Positions 11,117 through 21,228 of a DNA stretch of 64,000 bases are shown here, one piece after another. The notes under the pieces are model-generated. The model did no database searches. It worked only from the letters and a program-made list of their open reading frames with translations, and was not told the DNA's origin. The translations under genes were made by a program, and so were the position numbers. The stretch comes from Aplectana chamaeleonis (taxonomy: Eukaryota > Nematoda > Chromadorea > Rhabditida > Cosmocercidae), in the NCBI GenBank assembly GCA_029168955.1, contig JAPDOI010000039.1, positions 2,108,001-2,172,000 on the forward strand. The letters are read 5' to 3'. The stretch's first letter is position 1, and every line of letters begins with the position of its first letter.

Positions 11117-11313
11117 CTCAGGCGATTCTCGGCCCCGAGCCGCCTGACAGTTGGGCTCGTTCTCCCAATCTCCGGGCCACTGCTGTTGCTGTTTGGGCCA
11201 ACCGGAGTAGCCCGGACAGTAACAGCAGTGGCTCGGACAGCAACAGGAGCCGACTCGCGGATCGGGAACAGCAGACGAACTGTCAGGCGGCTTTGGGCCG
11301 ATAATCGCCTGAG
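11117..11313. mobile_element. Foldback MITE with ~36-bp termini
   Basis: CTCAGGCGATTCTCGGCC and following bases (11117-11152) pair with 11278-11313. The interior contains further self-complementary GCAACAG/CTGTTGC pieces. A matching end fragment (GACTTCCTCAGGCGATT) lies alone near 10788. Confidence 0.6.
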
Positions 11314-11884
11314 TCAGTTCTAACCTGTGCATTCAGGCCGCTGTAATTCTGCTGATTCCTTCTGGTCAAAATTAATATGGGTAGGTGGGGTTATTGTGTA
11401 GACAACGCTAAATATGGATCCAGCAGTTGTGAAAGGTGAAGTACGTTTTCCAGTAGACTTTACAAAATCTTCGTTCATTTATTCTCTTGTAGGCTCGATC
11501 ATCGACTAACCTAAGATTATTTTTTGGTTTTTAGCGTGTTCGAACGATGATGATGGTGTCTTGGATAACTCTTACGCCGGTAACCAATTCTGACATTGAG
11601 TGGAACATTTGAGTCGGACATAACTTACGCTGGCAATGTGATGGTATGAAGCAGATCGGGTACTAAATTACAATTTTGTTTGGTTTGTAGTTATTGTAAG
11701 CCATGAATACACGTGTTACTATACGGCTACTAACATAGGGAAAAAGGGCGAAATGGGTAAAGTTGGTAACAAATCGTCTCTCGCCTAGAACTTGCTTTAA
11801 AGGCACAGAACACCCAGGAGAATACTTTTTAGTTTCCATGCTTATCCTGGAGAGTCACACGCTGATCACAGTGGTTTCCTTCAA

Positions 11885-12562
11885 AGTCACAGTACACCCT
11901 CAGATATGAATGTTGAGATTTCCCTGTAATTGTGTAGTAGACCCCTTCGGTATAAGACGTGCCAAGGACGAGATCTCAATTCTTCCAAATAAGCGAGATG
12001 TAAGCGACCACCACGGACTATACTTAGTATCCGAATCACTCCTTTTCGGATATCCGACCGGATATCCGAGATTCGGATAATCCGATATCCGAAAATTTGA
12101 AAAACGCATTATATGTATGAATCAAACCAATATCCGGGAAATTCAAAATCGGCATTATCTGAATCGAACCATTATCCGAAAAATTATCTTCGGATAACAA
12201 GTATACCACACACCCTATCCCCTTCTTTCACCATCACGGCCCATACCCCCTTCCTGGCTTTCGAACTCGATAGCGGCTAGATGGACGGATGAATTTCAAC
12301 CGCGGTATCGTTCTTCACTCCCTTGCCGGTCTGTCTCCTCATTCTGGCTTGCTATTGCACATCGGCTGAGAAGGAAGAGAAATACAGGCCTAATACAACT
12401 CTTCCTCGAAATTCCCGCCCTCAAAGTAATGTCGGCTTCAAGGAGCCATAACTCCGCTTGTAAGGGGCCTTGAGCGATTTTAGAGGCACCTTTGTGTTCA
12501 GCGTGTGCTTCTCTCCAAGATAAGCATGGAATAAAATTTTTTTTCTTGGGTGTCCTGTGCCT
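11885..12562. mobile_element. TTAA-type MITE (AGGCACAGGACACCC family, copy Q2, inverted)
   Basis: Reading the minus strand, it begins AGGCACAGGACACCC (ending at 12562 on plus, flanked by TTGA 12563-12566) and ends GGGTGTACTGTGACT at 11885. It shares interior blocks with Q1. A truncated left end of the same family (AGGCACAGAACACCC from 11803, after TTAA) sits directly upstream and is cut off where Q2 begins. A smaller ATCCGA-rich element is nested at about 12024-12200. Confidence 0.6.
12024..12200. mobile_element. ATCCGA-rich palindromic element nested in Q2
   Basis: The end ACTTAGTATCCGAA is mirrored by TTCGGATAACAAGT. The interior repeats TCGGATATCCGA palindromes many times. Its absence from Q1 at the equivalent point supports insertion. 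Confidence 0.55.
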
Positions 12563-13549
12563 TTGAAGTCCTCCAATCCAAATTTTGAAAAAAAATTCTC
12601 TTCAGCGCTCCATTTTTTTGTACTATGAATGGTAGAAGTTGAAGCTCGTCCGTTGAACCTTTCATTGACCACGTTTCGGGCATGGGCCGTCGTCAGGCCA
12701 ACTGAAATATTTCGTTGCTGAGTAAATTCTCTGCGCCATTGTTCAAGCTGCTAGATACGATGGTGACACTGCGCTCCACCGAAGCTTTCTTTCCCTTCTA
12801 AGAGCACTCTCAATACCTGCAAGAAAGCAGGACCAAACTGCAACGTGAGGTCACTTTTCGCAGTATAAGCCTCTCATTCATTTCAACTCTGGCTTTCATG
12901 CGCACGTTGAATATTTTCCCAGTAGGGAAGGGGCACCAGAGGATCGCAGTGTCACTAGCGAATCAAGCTGCGGATCAGATGTTGCAGTAAACACACTCCA
13001 GTAGAGAAAATACCGAGAGTTAACGAGGATCAACTCCGACGTATTGACATTGAATGAAACCGCAGAACATCTGCATTTTGAGGGTATGTTTGGGCAAAAA
13101 CGGCTAGGAACGAGTACGAAACAGCTCTGCTGGACTCAATCTTGAGTGATTCGCTCGCTTCCCGCCCTCTACGTTCAAATGCTACCGATCAAAGTAAACA
13201 ACTGAAAATTGAATTTAAAAGAACGATATATAATTAAAACATTATGAATCGTTAAACAGACAACTTTCTTTTCTTGATGATCGACCGCTCTCTTGAAGCT
13301 GATTTTTCAGTTGTTTGCTTCTTTCGGTAGCCGTTGAGAGGAGGGGCGGGGCGCGAGCGAATTACTCAAGATTCAGGCCGTACCCGGTTCCTGCATTGGG
13401 CCCCAGCACTTCCGATTTTCGTTAGAACTTGGAAAACTGTTTTTGTTGTAAACACTGCCTTTAACACTTGGTCTGCGTCTGCGATTCACAGTGGCTACTC
13501 TCACAAAAAGTGAGGTTTCCTGTCCAGAACACAATGCCCTAGTTGTTCA

Positions 13550-13719
13550 GGGGTGCGTTCCAAGAACGTTCCCATGGCAAACGGCTTCCATGGAAACGTA
13601 GGCTCGGCGGCATGGGAGCAATTTTCAGCTATAATTAGCATCCATGGAAAGCAAATTTGTCCATGGAAAGGTTGCTTGTCCTCCCACGACGTCGTGGGAA
13701 CGTTCTTGGAACGCACCTC
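13550..13719. mobile_element. MITE with GGGGTGCGTTCCAAGAAC termini, variant
   Basis: The first 17 terminal bases match the elements at 10899 and 18065, but the interior differs. It contains several CCATGGAAA palindromic blocks and a CCCACGACGTCGTGGG palindrome at 13682-13697. It is a separate subfamily with the same end recognition sequence. Confidence 0.65.
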
Positions 13720-14742
13720 TGGGGCTACTTGACTAGTATCGCTCGAAAAAAAGCCCCATTTACAGGAGCTGATTGGTGCCTTCTATTTTCCGGTGGCTAA
13801 TGTCTAACCCTGGCACGCTATCCGTCCTCTCCCTCAATTTGATGGATAGTGACATTGTTGCGACACCCGACATTAGTCCGAGTAGCTAGAAAGGAACGGC
13901 AGGCGAGGAGCTGGAGGCTGAGGGTGATGGCTGACTGTTTTTGTATCGAGCGGCCCCGACGATTCGCCTCCTTCGATCCCGAATTATTGGAGTAATGAAC
14001 GGTAAAAAGGGTCGGCTATTGTTGCGCGAGCTACTGTCTTAGACTCAGGCGACGAACGTGAATGATTACTGTAACAGTTTGAAATTCTTTACCTCGCCGA
14101 CTCACTATCGTTCTTTGCTCAGCTGCTAAAGATTTTCGCCCAGATCTAAACCACTGACTCGCTCTACAAAACTCACCATTTTCTGTTCTTCGCTCAATTC
14201 CTTGGTGGCGAAGAACTCAAAATTGCGCAAGTTCCTTGCATGCGTCACAGTTCATGTCTCATGGCCGTTTTCGATGTATGGTTCCCGTTTTCATTGTAGT
14301 CTGACCCATGGACGAGGCGGCTGGCCGTACGGTGTTGGCGTCCTTACTGGAGAATGGTGTTTCGACTCGCGCGGGGTGATCCACCGTCGCAGCCCCGTAC
14401 ATTCATCAGACTAAAATGATTGCGCGAACTCTAAATTATCACTGCTGCCTTTTGCTCTCAAAACGCGTATTGTGCATTACCTAGCGCACTTTCATTTTTT
14501 GCTATGTTCGATATGTCTCTACCTTTTCTGGAGATTTCTCTACGCTTACATGTACTATAATTTATTTTGTTACATTAGTTGTTGGATATGAGACGTGCCA
14601 TAAATATGTATTAACAAATTGGTGTGATGTTTGAGGTGATTATAGAACGTGAGTTCTATACTCGCCATTGTAATTGGCTTGTAATAGACCAATAGGCGAA
14701 AATTCGGGGCGAAAAGATGAAAAATTAGGGCGAATTCGCCAC

Positions 14743-15010
14743 TGAAGGGCGGGGCGTTGATTCCGGCAAGAATCGCCCTCATTTCTCACCAGCTCGGGCA
14801 ATGGAAATGGCTAAAATTCCGCCAATACGCGAAGAATTAAGGCGATTCTAGATTGAAGAAGGGCGATCTTTGCGAGCGGAGGGGCGGGGCGTTGATTTTG
14901 GCGAGAATCGCCCTCAATTCTCACCAGCTCGGGTAACGGAAATGGCTAGAAGTTCACCAGTACGTGAAGGATTAGGGCGATTCTAGAATTAAGGAAGGCG
15001 ACTTTCGCCA
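14743..15010. repeat. Two tandem copies of a ~134-bp TCGCC-rich unit
   Basis: GGGCGGGGCGTTGATT occurs near 14746 and again near 14882, followed each time by GAATCGCCCTCA, TCACCAGCTCGGG and AATGGCTA. The content of GGCGA/TCGCC matches the repeats at 6908 and 9781. Confidence 0.6.
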
Positions 15011-15289
15011 AAGTCGACTCTAGGCGAGTGTTTTGGCTACAATCGCCCCCAACTTTCACCAGCGGAGGCTAAACCACCACCCATATGGTGAATTTTTAGT
15101 CCACATTTTGGTCGAATCGCTGACTTGTTCGTCGGCGATTCCCAGTTTAGTCTGAGGCTAATCGCCAACGAATGTCGGAGAACGATCAACAAAAGAAATA
15201 GCACAGCCAAGTGGTAGAGAACGCGATAGATCGCCTGATTTGATTGAGAGATCATCTTTTCGCGTAGTGGCCAATTGCTCCACTCTCTT

Positions 15290-15906
15290 CTCAGATATTT
15301 TTGGGGAAGTTCCCGAGGACAATAGACCTGGTTTGGTCGTTATGACTCTGGCGCTATACACAACGAATGACGTTAGAAACAGCCGACTCGGGGGGAGAAC
15401 AAGGGAAGTTCGCTTCACGGCTGTTCCCATGGCCTCCCCCTGAGCATGGTGAACGCGAAAACAAAGCCGCAGCGTACACGATGATGCAGGCAGGCTAGTC
15501 GCGAGGTGCTCTCGCACTTTGCAAGTTGAGGGGGGAGATCTGCCACTCAAGGACTGTGTAAGGTATCTCCTTCCGGATTTCAGAGTAGATAACAAGCTTC
15601 TCTATAACCTTTCGTCAGAGGTGAATATTTTTGGACCCAGTCAAGAATTTCAGGAACAGGAGACTGTTGAAAACAGCTAGCTCTAGCAAGCTTATCATTT
15701 ATCAATCATTGAACCATGGGAAGACATGCAGTCGTGAGGTTTCGGGAAGACCTGCAGTCGGGAGAACAAGAGAACTCCTGCAGTGGAAACCTGCCCTATT
15801 ACTCTGCTGTCGAGAGGTCCCCTTGGCCTTTCCCCCGATTCGGGGGAAAGTTCCTCTAGGGAAGTTCTGCTGTCGTTCTCGGGAACTTCCCCACGAATAT
15901 CTGAGT
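15290..15906. mobile_element. Possible foldback element with ~27-bp termini
   Basis: TCAGATATTTTTGGGGAAGT near 15291 is mirrored by ACTTCCCCACGAATATCTGA near 15884-15905. Additional GGTTTCGGGAAGACCTGCAG/GAAGACATGCAGTCGTGAGG direct repetition lies inside (15720-15760). No coding content recognised. Confidence 0.45.
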
Positions 15907-16426
15907 TGATTCAGTGCCGATAACACTGAACAATTTTGGGGACAGAGAACGGATTTTCGATCACTTTTCTCGACTTTTCTCAGCACAAAAGTTGTTGAGA
16001 GCTCAAGGCTTTTCATACCCTGTTAGAAACACTGGAGCAAATTTTGTATGCTGCCTTTGAAACGGGGGGGGGGACAGCGTTTCACTGAAAATAGGCCATC
16101 CAGCGTAGCTCTTGGGGGATTTCCTATATCATCGCTTGTACAAGCCGATCGATATATAACACTGGTCATATTTTTTCGTTTTGGGCGAAAAGGACGCAAA
16201 AACGCGTTTTTTGTGCCCTTTTCTCATAACTCTGTTCGAATTGGTCCATTCGGGAATCTGAGGAGATATCTGGTTTCAGCATTGAGATCTCATTCTTTTG
16301 AGCCCTCACATTTCTTACTCTGCAGCAAAGCATATAGACATGACACAATCAATCGAGTGCGCGAAACGCGAAGGCGGAGTTGAAGTGAATGTGTTTTTAT
16401 CACCATTGTGTCAATTCTAGTGAAAC
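15907..16426. other. No gene recognised
   Basis: Contains a G-run (16063-16071) beside a GTATGCTGCCTTTGA motif that looks like a terminus of the TTAA MITE group (16048-16057). No matching second end was found. Confidence 0.4.
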
Positions 16427-17223
16427 ATTTCTGAAAGTTGGGCTCCGCAGAAAAGGTCAAGGATTTGGCATTGCTCTAAAATGTCGTGAAATTGTTCCAT
16501 TAGATTTGGCTATGAAACTGATTTTCTAAATGTAGTGAAATTGTTGAATCGATTTGGCTGTTGTTGGTATATGCAGACAACATAATCATTAAATGTAGTG
16601 AAATTGTTGCAAACGGATTTGGCAGGAGCTCTATGAATTATCACAGTCAAATCACGCGACAGAAGGTCCTCTGGCGAGCAAATAAAGACAAAAACAAAAA
16701 AAACTACTTCTTAATTACTGCTGAGCGAAATGTCGCCTTATGGGCTAGAAATATGGTTTTCGAATGCTAATCTGCCTTTTCAGTGTAGCTCCCACTAAGG
16801 TTCCAGACCTTCCCTCACCGATTAGATAAAAATCATGAAAATGAATTCTAACACAATTTATTAGCTACTGACGCTATGTCTTCGTGTCCTCAACGCTTTC
16901 ACGGTTCACATTGTATGGAAACGTTTTTGCTGCTAGGTTTATTCCTGTTCTCATTCGATTCAATATGCGCTCCAAGGAAAACCCCTTCTGACGCGTGATT
17001 TGACTGTGATAATTGATAGAGCTCCTGCCAAATCCGTTTGCAACAATTTCACTACATTTAATGATTATGTTATCTGCATATACCAACAACAGCCAAATCG
17101 ATTCAACAATTTCACTACTTTTAGAAAATCAGTTTGATAGCCAAATCTAATGGAACAATTTCACGACATTTTAGAGCAATGCCAAATCCTTGACCTTTTC
17201 TGTGGAGCCCAACTTTCAGAAAT
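16427..17223. mobile_element. Foldback unit E, copy 1 (terminal part of composite element)
   Basis: It begins ATTTCTGAAAGTTGGGCTCC at 16427 and ends with the exact complement at 17223. Arms of about 220 bp pair around a ~340-bp loop that also occurs in the other copies. Each arm carries three copies of a framework motif, GTGAAATTGT then GATTTGGCT, with spacers of 6-8 nt that differ (16486-16511, 16535-16559, 16598-16623). Length 797 bp, identical to the copy at 27609-28405. Here one side abuts unrelated DNA and the other side continues into module D. Confidence 0.8.
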
Positions 17224-17907
17224 TTCACAACTTTTTCCAAGGGTTTCCCTTCTACAATTTCGTCAAGCTCTGAGAGTCAAGTTGTTTTTTTTGAAAACAT
17301 AGTGGTAGAAATGATGAAACAACCCGCTCCGCTGCTAAGACTGCAAGATATGTAATAGTTGCAACGCGGCTTCCTACAAATAAGATAGCATTCATTTCCG
17401 AGCTACTCGCAGTCGTATTATCACTATCGTAGATGCGAAGCGGTTGTTTTTCGAAAAAAAGCAACTATCAAAATGAAGAAATCATTCTCAAAACCGCACC
17501 ATTCCTATGATAGTGAAGCTCAACCCTGCAAGTAGCGGGGAAATAGATACTTTTCGAATTTAAAAGTCGAAAAAAATGGAGAAATGAGCTTTGAAATGAC
17601 CCAATTGTACAGGGTCTAGGCACTCTCCTAAACGGGGGGGGCACCCACCATTCAAGACAGAAATGGAATGAACCGTCAATTGGTGAGGCTACCAGTCGAA
17701 GAATTTCCATAGAGCCCTCATAAAAACAATGATTGATAGCGCAGTAACAGGCATCTTTTATCAGAGTTTTTCATCATTTCTATGAGTAAATCTTGGGTAG
17801 CCCCACCACGTCTAGGATAGACCCAAGGCCAGCCGCTCTAGCCAACGTCACCGGTTCATGCTGATGTGGCTCGTCTGCGCCGGCCCATATGTCTGATTCG
17901 GAACAAG
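17224..17907. repeat. Module D, copy 1
   Basis: Matches 27075-27608 and 46211-46752 (inverted relative to those). Landmarks are a G-run beside CACCCACCATTCAAGACAG, AATGATTGATAGC, and GCGCCGGCCCATATGTCTGA next to module A. No coding potential recognised. Confidence 0.65.
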
Positions 17908-18393
17908 AACGATAGTTAAGTGCGCCAGAAGAGGGCTACCTTAATCTTAGGAATGATGTTATTCGGCTCTCGTAAACAATTTTGATGATACCCAATTGAT
18001 CAAGGGTAAAGTATAAGAGAAGTGAAGAGCGGTGTGTCTTGATTCACACACCGTCCTTCTCCAAGGGTGCGTTCCAAGAAGATTTCCATGGAAGGAAAAT
18101 GGGTCTGATAAGATATAACGAATGATAATCTAACAGATAGGCTCATTTCATGCGGTCTCTCAATCTATCGTTGGTCGGCTCTTATCAGATTCATTTTTCC
18201 TCCCGTGGAAATCTTCTTGGAACGCACCCCAGAGGTCAGCAGTTGAGAATCTGCCTGGACCTGGACTACAAAGCAGGAAAACAGCACTACCGGTGGTGAA
18301 GATGTAGCAAATTCGGAGTCAGAACTTAGAAAATTTTAGAGCCAACTCGAGTGAGATTACGGTAGCCCTGTTCTGGCTCACTTAACTTTCGTT
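17908..18393. mobile_element. Module A, copy 1: TATA/stem-loop core in ~40-bp inverted repeats
   Basis: The ends AACGATAGTTAAGTGCGCC and the complementary CTCACTTAACTTTCGTT enclose CTACCGTAATCT/AGATTACGGTAG inner repeats. The core holds a TATA-like GTATAAGAGAAG (18010-18021), a stem-loop CGGTGTGT...ACACACCG just downstream, and a CACTACCGGTGGTG near-palindrome at 18285-18298. A MITE (18065-18230) has inserted into it. The same core appears under different termini at 1171-1449 and 41071-41386. Confidence 0.65.
18065..18230. mobile_element. MITE with GGGTGCGTTCCAAGAAG termini, copy 2
   Basis: Almost identical to 10899-11065. Comparison with uninterrupted module A copies (CCTTCTCCAGAG near 29514) shows it split the sequence between CTCCA and CAGAGGTCAG, giving an empty-site comparison inside this window. 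Confidence 0.75.
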
Positions 18394-18445
18394 ATTGTTG
18401 ATTCGGAGGCATGGCTTGCATATGGTGTCCTGGACATTAAACTGA

Positions 18446-20002
18446 GATCATGCGCACGTCGCTTGATGTCCTGCACACTCCTACTAAAGCCCTACACACA
18501 TTCCATGACGTGCTGCTCATCCTTACAGGGTTCCTGCACAAGCTTCATAATGTCCTGCACACTTTTACTGAGGTCCTGTACACATTCCATGACGTCCTTC
18601 TCATCCCTAGTGGGGTTCTGCGCACGTTCCATGATGACCTGCGCACCCCTACTGGGGTCCTGCGCAAGTTTCTTGATGTCCTGCACACTCCTTCTGAGGT
18701 CCTGCACACAATATACGACGTCCTGCACACCCCTTCTGGGGTCCTGCCCAGGTCCCATGATGTCCTGCACACTCCTAAGGTCCTGCACACGTTCCATGAT
18801 ATTCTGCGCACTCCTACTGAGGTCCTGCACACATTCTACGACGTCCTGAGCACCCCTAATGGGGTCCTGCACAGGTCTCATAATGTCCTGCACACTCCTA
18901 CTGAGGTCCTGCACACCTTCTACGACGTCCTGCACACCCCTAAGGGGGTCCTACACAGGTCTCATAATGTCCTGCACACTCCTAATGAGGTCCTGCACAC
19001 ATTCTACGACGTCCTGCACACCCCTACCGGGGTCCTGCACAGGTCCCATGATGTCCTGCACACTCCTGCTAAGGTCCTGCACACGGTCCATGATGTCCTG
19101 CACACTCCTACTAAGGTCCTGCACACATTCTTCGACGTCCTGCTCACCCCTACTGGTGTCCTGCACAGGTTCCATGATGTCCTGCACACTCCTACTGAGG
19201 TCCTGCACAGGTCCAATGATGTACTGCACACTCCCACTAAGGTCTAGCACACGTTCCATGATGTCCTGCACACTCCTACTGAGGTCCTGCACAGGTCCCA
19301 TAATGTCCTGCACACTCCTACTGAGGTCCTGCACAGGTCCCATGATGTCCTGCACACTCCTACTGTGGTCCTTCACAGGTCCCATGATGTCCTGCACACT
19401 CCTACTAAGGTCTTGCATACGTTCCATGATGTCCTGCACACTCCTACTAAGGTCTTACACACGTTCCATGATGTCCTGCACACCCTTACTGAGGTCTTGC
19501 ACACATTCTACGACGTTCTGCGCACCCCTACTGGGGTCCTGCACACGTCCCATGATGTCCTGCCCACTCCTACTACGGTCCTGCACACGTTCCATGGTGT
19601 CCTGCACACTCCTACTGAGGTCTTACACACGTTCCATGATGTCCTGCACACTCCTACTGAGGTCTTGCACACATTCTACGACGTCCTGCACACCCCTACT
19701 GGGGTCCTGTACACGTCCCATGATGTCCTGCCTACTCCTACTACGGTCCTGCACACGTTCCATGGTGTCCTGCACACTCCTACTGAGGACCTGCACAGGT
19801 CCCATGATGTCCTGCACACTCCTACTGAGGTCTTGCACACATTCTACGACGTCCTGCACACCCCTACTGGGGTCCTGCACACGTCCCATGATGTCCTGCT
19901 CACTCCTACTACGGTCCTGCACACGTTCGATGATGTCCTGCATACTCCTACTGAGGCCCTGTTTACATTCTACGGCGTCCTGCACACCCCTACTGAGGTC
20001 TC
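18446..20002. repeat. 42-bp tandem array, type 1, plus orientation (~37 units)
   Basis: The unit is two 21-bp halves, each starting GTCCTGCACA: one reads GTCCTGCACACTCCTACTGA, the other GTCCTGCACAGGTCCCATGA or GTCCTGCACACATTCTACGA. Unit length is a multiple of three and has few stops, so several frames on both strands stay open for hundreds of codons. Translations are 14-residue repeats and I do not regard them as proteins. The array sits between module A and module B, as in every copy of the composite element. Confidence 0.9.
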
Positions 20003-20204
20003 ACATAGTCAACCGACACTTCAGCACACCCTGCGACGCCTTCTTATCGATGGTGCGCTTGGAACGAATCAAGTACATCAATCCCGCACAGCGTCCTCTT
20101 CCGAGCCGGGCGTTTAAAGTACACCACCCTGGAGAGCAAGGTGTTTATATGGAGTCTAAGAACACAATGACTGATAACGAAAAACCCAACATTTTCATAA
20201 ACTA
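20003..20204. repeat. Module B, truncated copy
   Basis: The sequence from TCACATAGTCAACCGACACT to AAACCCAACATTTTCATAAA matches module B elsewhere (20630-20996, 24205-24540, 30897-31260, 42110-42486). It stops abruptly at 20204, where a new terminus begins. Confidence 0.75.
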
Positions 20205-20295
20205 ATTTCTGAAAGTTGGGCTCCGCAGAAAAGGTCAAGGATTTGGCATTGCTCCTAAATGTTGTGAAATTGTGGTGAGCGCGAAGCGCTCACCA
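20205..20295. mobile_element. Outer terminus of a composite element with embedded hairpin
   Basis: It starts ATTTCTGAAAGTTGGGCTCC, the same terminus as unit E. After GTGAAATTGT (to 20272) comes a perfect hairpin: TGGTGAGCGC (20273-20282), loop GAA, GCGCTCACCA (20286-20295), then GGATTTGGCT. This is the only copy here in which the hairpin is still linked to the ATTTCTG end, so it probably shows the intact left end of the large element. Confidence 0.75.
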
Positions 20296-20996
20296 GGATT
20301 TGGCTTTGATCTCTTCCCGCGCGGATGCCCTACAATGAGATCACCTATTCATACCGTCAACAGAGGTATGAGCTGTACACTATTCGACGCGCTGCAAGAA
20401 ATTACATATGTGTGCAACTTTTCATCCCAACTGGTCCCCGCTTTCTAAAGTTATGACCTCTCAAAGTACGCAAAAACGTTCTCCACCACCGCCTCCGCCT
20501 CCGCCTCCGCCTCCGCCACCGCCTCCGCCTCCGCCTCCGCCTCCGCCTCCGCCTCCGCCTCCGCCTCCGCCTCCGCCTCCGCCTCCGCCTCCGCCTCCGC
20601 CTCCACCTCCACCTCCGTCCGTCGAAAACCATTTTTTTGGAAGGCGTGGACCAAATCGCTGGAAAATTTGTGACTAGAGGTAATCGGCCACGGGAATGAC
20701 GAAAATAATTGTCAGAACTCACCATAATGACTTCTGGGCCCCTAACGGGCGTTTGAAACTCGGAAACCGGCCTCTCAAGAATAGTTTATGAAAATGGTGG
20801 GTTTTTCGTTATCAGTCATTGTTTTCTTAGAATCCATATAAACACCTTGCTCTCCAGGGTGGTGTACTTTGAACGTCCGGCTCGGAAGAGGACGCTGTGC
20901 GGGATTGATGTACTTGACCGCGGCGCGTATTCGTTCAAAGCGCACCATCGATAAGAAGGCGTCGCAGGATGTGCTGAAGTGTCGGTTGACTATGTG
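20296..20996. repeat. Modules C and B with (CCGCCT)n between them
   Basis: Module C (20296-20487) begins GGATTTGGCTTTGATCTC. A hexanucleotide tract (20488-20618) follows, then module B in reverse to 20996. It matches 41866-42486 almost base for base apart from tract length. Confidence 0.8.
20488..20618. repeat. (CCGCCT)n microsatellite
   Basis: About 20 hexamers, with CCACCT variants at the edges. Poly-proline, arginine-rich and Glu-Ala frames across it are products of the repeat. The complementary strand is (GGCGGA)n, which could form two-layer G-quadruplexes. Confidence 0.95.
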
Positions 20997-21228
20997 AGAC
21001 CTCAGTAGGGGTGTGCAGGACGTCGTAGAATGTGGGCAGGGCCTCAGTAGGAGTATGCAGGACATCATCGAACGTGTGCAGGACCTTAGTAGGAGTGTGC
21101 AGGACATCATGGAACGTGTGCAGGACCCCAGTAGGGGTGTGCAGGACGTCGTAGAATGTGTGCAGGACCTCAGTAGGAGTGGGCAGGACATCATGGAGCG
21201 TGTGCAAGACCTCAGTAGGAGTGTGGTT
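20997..21228. repeat. 42-bp array, type 1, minus orientation (~5.5 units)
   Basis: Units read GGTGTGCAGGACGTCGTAGA and AGTAGGAGTGTGCAGGACAT. The array ends at AGTAGGAGTGTG, and the next base starts a type 2 array on the opposite strand. Confidence 0.85.

Noticed and set aside
16874..17089. 71-76 codon frame in unit E with LVYADN, recalling the reverse-transcriptase YADD motif.
   Set aside because: Most of it is terminal inverted repeat, no other RT motif is present, and the second Asp is replaced. The resemblance is probably chance.
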